Below are positions 58,005 to 64,000 of a DNA stretch of 64,000 nucleotides, in pieces. The translations under genes were made by a program, and so were the position numbers. The stretch is taken from NCBI GenBank assembly GCA_040758635.1, contig JBFLVI010000003.1, positions 62,001 to 126,000 of the forward strand, given 5' to 3'. The stretch comes from Yes71-27 sp040758635 (lineage in GTDB: Bacteria; Bacillota; Desulfotomaculia; Desulfotomaculales; Ammonificaceae). Numbering within the stretch: the first letter of the stretch is position 1; each line of letters opens with the position of its first letter. The notes under the pieces are model-generated. The model was given only the letters and a program-made list of their open reading frames with translations, ran no database searches and was not told the DNA's origin.

Positions 58005-59147
58005 TTGCGGGATGGTTACCAGCGGGAGATTGATTACCTGCGGGTTTCGGTAACCGACCGGTGTAACCTCCGGTGCCGCTACTGTTTACCGCCCGAGGGA
58101 GTACCACTCTTACCCCACGCCGAGATCCTTTCCTTCGAGGAGATTGAGCGGGTTGTCCAGGCCGCGTCACTGGTAGGGGTTAAGAAGGTGCGGCTGACCG
58201 GTGGTGAGCCGCTCGTTCGGCAGGATTTGGTCCGGCTGGTGGCAAGGCTGGCCGGTATTGACGGGATTGAGGATCTGGCCCTGACGACGAACGGGATTCT
58301 CCTCTCCCGCTATGCCGGAGGATTGAAAGCGGCTGGATTAAAGAGGGTGAATATCAGTTTAGATACGTTGCAGCCCGAAAGATACACCTGGATCACGCGG
58401 GGTGGAAAACTAACTGATCTTTGGCGTGGTGTTGAGTCTGCTCTCGAAACCGGCCTAAATCCGGTAAAACTCAACGTGGTGGTGATTGGCGGTTTCAACG
58501 ACGACGAAATTCCCGATCTTGCGGCTCTTTCTTTGAAATACCCGCTACACGTGCGGTTTATCGAGCTGATGCCTTACGGCCCCGCCAGTGAATGGGGCGG
58601 GAAGAGTTTCGTTCCTAACTCCCGCGTCCGGTTTCAGATCGAAGCCGCTTTTGGGGACTTGGTAGAGGTGCGCAAGCCTACCGGGAACGGGCCCGCCTGC
58701 TACTGGCGTATCCGGGGTGCACCTGGGACCGTCGGCTTTATCAGTCCCGTAAGTGAGCATATCTGTTCCCGCTGCAACCGGCTGCGGTTGACTGCAGTAG
58801 GGAAGCTTCGTCCCTGCCTTTTCCGCCAGGAGGAAACGGACGTTAAAGGGCTGCTTCGCAAGGGCGCGAATTTAGAGGAGTTGGTCGCGTTGGTGGCCCA
58901 GGTAATAAAGAGTAAAAGGGAGCGAAAAGCTCGCTCCGTCCCGGGCGTAATGGTACGGATCGGCGGAAGGATGGCGAAGAGGCGCGGGCGCGGTGAAGGC
59001 AGCATCACTAAACGCAAGGACGGCAGGTGGGAGGCTAAAGCGTCTATCGGTTATGACCCGGGAACCGGGAAGTTGAAGCGGGTAACGAAATGCTTCAAGA
59101 CCCGGCAGGAAGCGGCGGTCTGGCTGTGCATCCTGGTGCAGAAGTAA
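58005..59147 (+). CDS. moaA: GTP 3',8-cyclase MoaA, fused in frame to an integrase fragment
   Basis: Radical-SAM enzyme that starts molybdopterin synthesis. N-terminal [4Fe-4S] motif CNLRCRYC and C-terminal cluster cysteines C-x2-C-x13-C (CSRCNRL ... LRPC) are intact, as is VRLTGGEPLVR. Residues 1-321 end at ...VRIGG, the point where MoaA normally stops, its two terminal glycines being needed in the active site. Here the frame runs on for 59 residues (RMAKRRGRGEGSITKRKDGRWE ...) of integrase N-terminal domain. Start TTG 58005 with AAGGAGGGAG. Activity is doubtful unless the tail is removed. Confidence 0.9.
   Translation: MRDGYQREIDYLRVSVTDRCNLRCRYCLPPEGVPLLPHAEILSFEEIERVVQAASLVGVKKVRLTGGEPLVRQDLVRLVARLAGIDGIEDLALTTNGILLSRYAGGLKAAGLKRVNISLDTLQPERYTWITRGGKLTDLWRGVESALETGLNPVKLNVVVIGGFNDDEIPDLAALSLKYPLHVRFIELMPYGPASEWGGKSFVPNSRVRFQIEAAFGDLVEVRKPTGNGPACYWRIRGAPGTVGFISPVSEHICSRCNRLRLTAVGKLRPCLFRQEETDVKGLLRKGANLEELVALVAQVIKSKRERKARSVPGVMVRIGGRMAKRRGRGEGSITKRKDGRWEAKASIGYDPGTGKLKRVTKCFKTRQEAAVWLCILVQK
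58971..59147 (+). pseudogene. Integrase N-terminal fragment fused to moaA
   Basis: From ATG 58971: AKRRGRGEGSITKRKDGRWEAKASIGYDPGTGKLK ... FKTRQEAAVWL, an arm-binding domain of tyrosine integrases. It breaks off after 58 residues; no core-binding or catalytic domain follows. GGAAGG before its ATG is the old RBS and now codes for the last Gly of MoaA and an Arg. Confidence 0.8.
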
Positions 59148-59167
59148 TTCGGTAGGGAGGGATAGCG

Positions 59168-59635
59168 ATGGCGAAGAGGCGCGGGCAAGGCGAAGGCAGT
59201 AAGCGCAAGGAAAGGAAGCGCGGGCAGGGTGAAGGCAGCATCCGGAAGCGGAAGGATGGAACCCGGGAGGTCCGGCTGACCATCGGGGTCGATCCGGAGA
59301 CCGGCAAGCAGAAGCAGATCAGCAAGTACTTTAAGACCCGTGAGGAGGCCCGGGATTGGTTAGCAGAGGCCATACACAAACGAGCTACCGGCGCCTTTGT
59401 TGAACCCAACAAAATCACCCTAAAGCAATGGTTGAACCGCTGGCTTAATGTCTATGCTAAGCAAAAGGTGGCGGTGACCAGCTTCGATTTTTACGAGACC
59501 CTGATTCGCCGTCAGATCGTGCCCGCCATCGGGCATATAGAGTTACAAAAACTAAAACCAATAGATGTCCAGGAGATGTATGCCGAGAAGATGAAAAACG
59601 GCAGGCTGAGCGTGGTGGTGGTCTTTTCGGCCTGA
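59168..59635 (+). pseudogene. Second truncated tyrosine integrase
   Basis: 155 residues: an arm-binding domain (RGQGEGSIRKRKDGTREVRLTIGVDPETGKQK ... YFKTREEARDWL) and most of a SAM-like core-binding domain (GAFVEPNKITLKQWLNRWL ... LIRRQIVPAIGHIELQKLKPIDVQEMY), then VVVVFSA and stop. The whole catalytic domain with R-H-R-Y is missing, so it cannot recombine. Its 5' end is closely similar to the fragment at 58971, as if two elements had used the same site one after the other. 59636-59789 holds no gene. Confidence 0.82.
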
Positions 59636-59789
59636 TACCTCCAGTAAAAGTGTAGATGCTGTCATTCCTTCTGACTCTTTCTCTTTGTAGTTTTACTCCT
59701 ATGTGCTTTTACCGCAGGGGGTCGAGCTACCAAGAAAGGTGCCGCTGGGGATATAAGCACAGCAGAGCTGAAAGAAGAGGAGAGGACCT

Positions 59790-60704
59790 ATGGTGAAAAC
59801 CGTAGCTGAAAGGCGATTTCTGATGTTCGCCTTGTCTCTCATCCTGCTAATCTTCTCCTTCTTTTGGGGGTTTGGGCTTAGCATTTGGCTCGGGTGGGTA
59901 GCAATCTGTATTCTTGTGCTAGTAAGGCGGCCTTTAATGAAGTTTGCTCTACTCTTGGTTTTGCTGACCCTTATCTTTCTGTGGCGGTTTCCTAACCTAT
60001 GGTTCGGCAAGATACCAGATAGCCGGTTTGGATATCCGCTTGTCGTTCTCTTTGCCTGCGTAATAGCCTTCACCCTTCTCCTGGGGCGTTGGAAATTGGG
60101 CCGCTTCATCTTTGCGCTGCTAACTTTTTTCGGTATCCTGGTCGTTACAGATTATTACAATCTACCCACGCGGGTGGTTGAAGCCGTAAATGATCCTGCA
60201 AAGAAGGTGCCTGCGGATTACTATGATGTGCATCCGTACGGCATTTACCCGTCCCACACTACGGAAGATCTCTACGACTTTTTAAACCACCGGTTCTTCC
60301 TGCCGCGTGCTTGTGAAGAAGAAGTGTTTGACTGTTCTGAGGCCGCGGCTATGTTGGAATGGGCGCTTGAGACCGCAGGATTTAACGCCTACATTGCCGC
60401 AGGAAACTGCCCTTGGAACCCAAAGGAGGGCCGCCACGCGTGGGTACTGGTAGATACAGACGAAGGGCAGCGAGTCGCTGTCGAAGCAACCGTCTTTACG
60501 GGGAAGGCGGGTTTCTTCGAGAAGCTGTGGCGGTGGTTTAGTGGGAGAACAAGGGGTGTTGTTTATCCCGGGGACCGAGATTATGAGAACTATCACAAGG
60601 GGTATGACCACCTATTCCCAGATATTTATAGGGCAGTACGCGGCGGTTTTGGTTTAGGGCTTGGACAGTTTAACTGGTGGGAAGGAGCCTGGGGGTTCAA
60701 GTAA
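59790..60704 (+). CDS. Membrane protein with a transglutaminase-like cysteine peptidase domain
   Basis: 304 residues. Five helices in residues 10-125, then an extracytoplasmic domain with a Cys-His-acid set: Cys182 in VFDCSEAAAMLEWALETAGF, His216 in GRHAWVLVDTDEG and Glu232 in VAVEATVF, spaced as in transglutaminase-like (papain-fold) proteins. The C-terminus is rich in Gly, Trp and aromatic residues. It could cross-link or cleave surface proteins. ATG 59790 with GAAGAGGAGAGG upstream. The next gene, also exported, follows after 102 bases. Confidence 0.7.
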   Translation: MVKTVAERRFLMFALSLILLIFSFFWGFGLSIWLGWVAICILVLVRRPLMKFALLLVLLTLIFLWRFPNLWFGKIPDSRFGYPLVVLFACVIAFTLLLGRWKLGRFIFALLTFFGILVVTDYYNLPTRVVEAVNDPAKKVPADYYDVHPYGIYPSHTTEDLYDFLNHRFFLPRACEEEVFDCSEAAAMLEWALETAGFNAYIAAGNCPWNPKEGRHAWVLVDTDEGQRVAVEATVFTGKAGFFEKLWRWFSGRTRGVVYPGDRDYENYHKGYDHLFPDIYRAVRGGFGLGLGQFNWWEGAWGFK

Positions 60705-60806
60705 CCGCCCGCGTTTTTCGCTATGGCTGGAAACATTTTTGATGTTGCTGAGATGTTTCGGAGACTTGGAGAAACTAAAGCAATGGGAAAGAAAGAAGGT
60801 GGAGAC

Positions 60807-61502
60807 ATGCGAGGAGGACGAATCTTAAAAATCGGGTTGTTCCTGATTTTGTTCGTTGCGGTCAGCTTTTCCCAGAGTTTGTTCAGCCTTCTCGGTCAGG
60901 TGTGGGCACCGCAGAGTACGTGCGAACCGCCGCCGGAGCAAGCACAGCCCCAGCAAGAGAACTTACAAACTGCGGTGGAGAAAACATCATCTCCCCCGAA
61001 AGAAAAAACGGAGCTACCCCCGCCAGCAACAAAGGCACCGGACACTACACTGGTGGTCGAAGGCCCCGAGTGGTTCAGGGTTCAGATGCTCGCCTCCCTG
61101 GACCTGCTCCGGCAGATGGATCCGGAAAACTACTCCTTCGTCCTTGAGTACCTTGACGTTATCAAGCCCGGGGAGCGCAGCGAAGTGGACGTGCTAACCA
61201 GAACTTTCTACCGGAAGCCCTCCGGCTTGCGGCGCCCGACTATCCTGGAAAGCTGGATCTTCGGAGCCGGCAAAGACTACGAGACGATAGAGGAAGCGGC
61301 AATCTTGGTGCACGAGGCGGCCCACGTCTACCTGTTCGAGCAGGGGGAGAAGTTCGGCGGGAAAGAAGGAGAGGCATGGGCAATCAACCGACAGCTCCAG
61401 TGTTTAGACAGACTTGGGGCCCCCTGGTGGATGAAGAATGAGTTGCCGCTTGCCTACGAAACACACTACTGGGAGGTACCGCGGGAGCAACGGAACTGGT
61501 AA
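60807..61502 (+). CDS. Exported HExxH metallopeptidase-like protein
   Basis: 231 residues. A basic N-terminus and signal helix (RILKIGLFLILFVAVSFSQSLF), a Pro/Gln/Lys-rich linker (about 40-85), then a globular domain with H169-E170-A-A-H173 in AAILVHEAAHVYLFEQGEKF and a following GGKEGEAWAINRQ whose Glu could be the third zinc ligand (gluzincin pattern). The family is not clear to me. ATG 60807 with AAGGTGGAG upstream. Likely acts on extracellular protein together with its neighbour. Confidence 0.7.
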   Translation: MRGGRILKIGLFLILFVAVSFSQSLFSLLGQVWAPQSTCEPPPEQAQPQQENLQTAVEKTSSPPKEKTELPPPATKAPDTTLVVEGPEWFRVQMLASLDLLRQMDPENYSFVLEYLDVIKPGERSEVDVLTRTFYRKPSGLRRPTILESWIFGAGKDYETIEEAAILVHEAAHVYLFEQGEKFGGKEGEAWAINRQLQCLDRLGAPWWMKNELPLAYETHYWEVPREQRNW

Positions 61503-61562
61503 CTTCTCGGTGAAACCCCTTATACCTGACTAAAGATAATCACAAGCAAGAGTTGCGCTTTA

Positions 61563-61883
61563 GTGGACAAAAACACAGTGGTTATCTACTGTTTTAAACG
61601 CGTCCGCGACCTCCGGAGGACTTGCTGGACGGAAGAATGGGAGAAGCTGACGAAGGTTCAGAAGGTCTTCTTGCTTCTCCAGCTTCTCCTGTGCCTGCTT
61701 TTCTTTCCCTATACGGTTACAGCTACCTTTGGGAACTTCCGAGCCAGAAAACCAAGAAGACCGGCGACGGTTCGGCAAAGAAGGAGAGTGAGTATTAGTG
61801 TCATCCCGCCGTTTCATAGCGATCGCTGCTGTACTGGTGATAGTGGGCTTCGTAGCGGGTGTTCTTATCTGCCACTACGCTAA
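61563..61883 (+). CDS. Possible small membrane protein
   Basis: 106 residues from GTG 61563 with one convincing helix (VQKVFLLLQLLLCLLFFPYTV) and a basic tail. There is no clear RBS and the last 29 codons overlap the next gene in another frame, so the frame may be fortuitous or the real product shorter. Nothing in it points to a function. Confidence 0.3.
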   Translation: MDKNTVVIYCFKRVRDLRRTCWTEEWEKLTKVQKVFLLLQLLLCLLFFPYTVTATFGNFRARKPRRPATVRQRRRVSISVIPPFHSDRCCTGDSGLRSGCSYLPLR

Positions 61884-62084
61884 TCTCTGCAAGGCACCGT
61901 CGAAAAACCACCAGAACCAGGACTCAGCCTTGTTGGCAGCGTTTACAGCAACAAATACCACTATCCTCAGTGCAGATGGGCGCTGAGGATCAAGCGGAAA
62001 AACGAGATATGGTTCTCCTCACCAGAAGAAGCTAAAAGAAAAGGTTACGTGCCCTGCAGGGAGTGCAGGCCGCCGGACCCTTAG
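61798..62084 (+). pseudogene. Signal-anchored protein with Ada-type metal-binding domain, frameshifted
   Basis: GTG 61798 (AAGGAGAGTGAG upstream) opens with a membrane anchor (FIAIAAVLVIVGFVAGVLICHYANL). From about 61887 the shifted frame continues as GTVEKPPEPGLSLVGSVYSN and then KYHYPQCRWALRIKRKNEIW and GYVPCRECRPPDP, ending at TAG 62084. This is the small zinc-binding domain of Ada type (Cys-x..-Cys-x2-Cys) common in clostridial surface proteins. In the first frame translation stops at 61986 with an unrelated tail. A one-base change near 61887 joins both halves. Confidence 0.75.
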
Positions 62085-62181
62085 ACCGGGGAAAGTAGAA
62101 CTGGTGGGATTGCTGGCGGGGAGAACGGCAGGGTTAACAGTGCGGGAGACAGACAACCTTTCACAGGGTTCCCGATTTTGT

Positions 62182-62310
62182 TTTCTTCGATTGTTTCTTC
62201 ATGGTGTTTCTTAAATGCGCTTCTTTAAAGTCTTTCACGTATTTCTTCAATGCGTTACTTGCAAGCGTTTCTTCGGCGTATTTCTTGATTCTATTTCCAT
62301 AAGCGTTCTT
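62182..62310. repeat. Degenerate 13-bp tandem repeat (TTTCTT...GCG)
   Basis: TTTCTT-like hexamers recur at 62182, 62194, 62207, 62220, 62233 and, after a 9-base step, at 62242, 62255, 62268, 62281 and 62294, mostly 13 bases apart. It fills the 62085-62360 gap before a small gene; the last unit provides a -35 box. Confidence 0.6.
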
Positions 62311-62322
62311 TATTGATATAAT
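62294..62322 (+). promoter_or_regulatory. Promoter of the 62361 gene at the end of the 13-bp array
   Basis: TTTCCA (62294-62299), 17 bases, TATAAT (62317-62322). Confidence 0.6.
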
Positions 62323-62360
62323 TCAAAATTGAAGTAAGCTTCTTGAGGGGAATAAGGGCA

Positions 62361-62609
62361 TTGACTGACAAATCGGCATTATTAGCGTCTTTACAAATCA
62401 CTTGGCAAGACCGCTTGGTTGCCAGTCGGAAATACAGAACTGCTCCAGACTCGGCCAAGACCACCTGCTTTATCCTCTTCGAGCGGGGCTTCCATCTAAA
62501 AGAGGTTCGTTATATCCTGCGTAACTTGAGAGTGTATCTCACTGAAGGAAGTTTGCTTGAATACTGGAAACAGTGGAAGAAGTTTTTGGCAGGCAGAGAT
62601 GTAAAGTAA
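62361..62609 (+). CDS. Small protein of unknown function
   Basis: 82 residues, basic, mostly helical by composition (SALLASLQITWQDRLVASRKY ... LKEVRYILRNLRVYLTEGSLLEYWKQWKKFL). No known motif. TTG 62361 has GAGGGG about ten bases upstream and lies 39 bases after a TATAAT box. It is followed after 19 bases by the GIY-YIG-like gene, with which it probably forms an operon; the pair may belong to a defence or mobile module, but that is context only. Confidence 0.6.
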   Translation: MTDKSALLASLQITWQDRLVASRKYRTAPDSAKTTCFILFERGFHLKEVRYILRNLRVYLTEGSLLEYWKQWKKFLAGRDVK

Positions 62610-62628
62610 TCAAAGGAGGGACAACCCT

Positions 62629-63015
62629 TTGGAAAAAGAAGAAATCAGCATCCAGCCCATCCTGCTTGAATGGAGCGAGTGGGTAGCTTGGAATGACTTG
62701 GAAGCAGACGTAAGGCAAGGAATGGGCGTAAGAGTGCCGAGTGGGAAAGCGGGCGTTTATGAGGTGAAATTTAGGAACAGTGAAGAACGATTAACTATAG
62801 GGAAAGCATCAGACTTACGCATGCGAATTAAGCAGGGACTAGTGAAAGGCAAAGTGCCTCACTCAGCTGGTGAAAGAATTCGTGCCAATGAGGACCTTTC
62901 GAAAATAGTTGTCAGATGGGCTGTCACCGACAGGCCTAGTTGTGTAGAAGAAGAGTTACACAGAAGATATCGAGAAAGGTTTGGTAGACTGCCCAAATAT
63001 GTTGAGCATACTTGA
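62629..63015 (+). CDS. GIY-YIG-like nuclease domain protein
   Basis: 128 residues. After 35 N-terminal residues the domain reads AGVYEVKF (the GIY strand), LTIGKASDLRMRIKQGL (the YIG strand, with the conserved Arg on the helix), then VVRWAVTDRPSCVEEELHRRYRERFGRLPKYVEHT with the catalytic-type Glu and the terminal Asn-like region. Y-to-V and Y-to-T substitutions make it a divergent member. TTG 62629 with AAAGGAGGG upstream. Likely a small DNA endonuclease of mobile or defence origin. Confidence 0.65.
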   Translation: MEKEEISIQPILLEWSEWVAWNDLEADVRQGMGVRVPSGKAGVYEVKFRNSEERLTIGKASDLRMRIKQGLVKGKVPHSAGERIRANEDLSKIVVRWAVTDRPSCVEEELHRRYRERFGRLPKYVEHT

Positions 63016-63205
63016 AAGGACAAAATGTTACTGCCAATTGATATAACGCAGTGTTAAACACTATGCTTCGCTTCGTCTAAATTCGGCTTCGCCAAACTTC
63101 TTTTATTTTCTATGCCAGCATTTCTACTCGGGAACGTCAGCCGCTATTTCGATATGAGGTGATGGAACTACGAGCGATGGACACTCTGGTATCGAAAACC
63201 GTCAG

Positions 63206-64000
63206 GTGAACCAAGGCGGCTCAGGCAACTTTCAGTTGGTGCTGGCCTATTTGAAACAGGGAACCGGTCAGGGCGAGTATGTCATTCATGCTACCTCCAA
63301 CATCCTTTACAGTCTCGGTTTAGATCCGTTGGAATTTCTTGCTGAGATTGGCTTTACTCGCTATCAAGGTTATTGTCCCTTTCACCGTCACAGGTGTTTT
63401 TACAGAGTGATTGCAACAGTTAAGCAGGATGTTCGCGGATTTGAAAACCTCGAAATCCCCCGCCGTTTCCAAACATTCGCTGGAAAGATTGGTGAACTAT
63501 TTCAATTGCGTGAGCAAGAGGATCGAATCCTCAGAGAAATCGGGATCAATTCGTCAGGAAGACTTATATTTGGACCGCCGGTTGAGATCGAGGGAAGTGA
63601 AAAGGAGATTCCACTTTGGGTTGATGAAGTCAAGTTCCCGCGGCTTCGTGAACTGGAAAGGCAAAAAGCCACACTCCAGAAAGAGATAGACGAACTGAGC
63701 GGGTTTTTGCCTTTGCTTTATGGAAGTGGAGATATACTTGAGGAAGCAGTCATTAAAGCGCTTCGTTTCATAGGTCTGGATGCCAAGCGGGCGCCCAAGG
63801 GATTTACAGCGGATATTCTTGCTCAAACCTGCGATGGTTCGCGAAAGTTTGGTTTTGAAGTTACCGGTATCTCTGGTCCGGTTAAAAAGGATAGCAAAAA
63901 GTTAACGCAATTAGTAGAATTTGAACTTACAAAAGAGCACGGAGAGAAAACGGTTTTGGTAGCGAACACTCATAACGCAATACCGATTTCCGATAGAAGA
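63206..64000 (+). CDS. PD-(D/E)XK-like nuclease-domain protein, 3' end outside window
   Basis: The frame is open from the in-frame TGA at 63155 to the right edge. After an N-terminal part with cysteines and histidines (YQGYCPFHRHRCFY) comes a coiled region (LRELERQKATLQKEIDEL) and then ILEEAVIKALRFIGLDAKRA, FTADILAQ and FGFEVTG: the E ... D ... E-V-T-G order of a widespread restriction-endonuclease-like domain. The first available start is GTG 63206, which lacks an RBS, so the 5' end may be truncated. 63016-63157 holds an AGTGTT-a-AACACT hairpin and no gene. Confidence 0.6.
   Translation, partial: MNQGGSGNFQLVLAYLKQGTGQGEYVIHATSNILYSLGLDPLEFLAEIGFTRYQGYCPFHRHRCFYRVIATVKQDVRGFENLEIPRRFQTFAGKIGELFQLREQEDRILREIGINSSGRLIFGPPVEIEGSEKEIPLWVDEVKFPRLRELERQKATLQKEIDELSGFLPLLYGSGDILEEAVIKALRFIGLDAKRAPKGFTADILAQTCDGSRKFGFEVTGISGPVKKDSKKLTQLVEFELTKEHGEKTVLVANTHNAIPISDRR

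Noticed and set aside
63411..63689. 92-codon plus-strand frame near the right edge
   Set aside because: It lies inside the longer open frame 63206-64000, which has recognisable nuclease-type motifs.

Overview
The window looks like the chromosome of a GC-rich, spore-forming, strictly anaerobic Firmicute of the Peptococcaceae / Thermoanaerobacterales type (relatives of Desulfotomaculum, Ammonifex or Moorella). This is inferred from sporulation genes (bofA, spo0B, abrB), Bacillus-like gene order (recR-bofA; speA-like-tmk-holB-ricT-rsmI-abrB; rplU-rpmA ... spo0B-obgE-proB-proA-nadD-rsfS-leuS), a four-subunit pyruvate-type ferredoxin oxidoreductase, a selenocysteine-containing SelD, frequent TTG/GTG starts and many small dispersed intergenic repeats. 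The species cannot be fixed from the sequence alone.

Layout. 1-9.4 kb: recR (cut by the left edge), bofA, the porCDAB operon and a tightly overlapping housekeeping operon from a lysine/arginine/ornithine decarboxylase to rsmI, ending against a convergent abrB. 9.4-15.7 kb: tRNA-Asn, a chemoreceptor with a cysteine-rich N-terminus, selD (minus strand, TGA read as selenocysteine), a Lon-like protease and a DNA repair methyltransferase. 15.7-33.2 kb: the conserved rplU-obg-proBA-nadD-leuS region, split after rpmA by a three-gene exosortase G (XrtG) cassette and a phosphoglycerate mutase. 33.2-43.8 kb: a transport and stress island with two universal stress proteins, two TauE/SafE permeases with small membrane partners, an ArsB/NhaD-type permease and a sensor kinase / NtrC-type regulator pair; two promoters here match the sigma-54 consensus. 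A structured, terminator-ended RNA candidate lies at 33.87-34.1 kb.

43.9-64 kb is accessory DNA. It starts with an integrase next to tRNA-Thr and an excisionase/repressor control region, then regulators, then a cluster at 50.1-57.9 kb coding for several small exported proteins with SipW-type signal peptides, an ER-type signal peptidase, a DUF5305-like protein, a rhodanese-like exported protein and an ISLre2 remnant fused to a CARDB protein. I read this as a surface-fibre or matrix system like SipW/TasA. moaA follows, but its stop codon is lost and it is fused in frame to an integrase N-terminal domain. Beyond it are a second integrase fragment, a transglutaminase-like membrane protein, an exported HExxH protein, a frameshifted metal-binding-domain protein, a GIY-YIG-like protein and a PD-(D/E)XK-like nuclease cut by the right edge.

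Most operons show sigma-A promoters with 17-bp spacing and Rho-independent terminators. Three tRNA genes (Asn-GTT, Ala-GGC, Thr-CGT) are present, all with encoded CCA. No rRNA or CRISPR array was seen.
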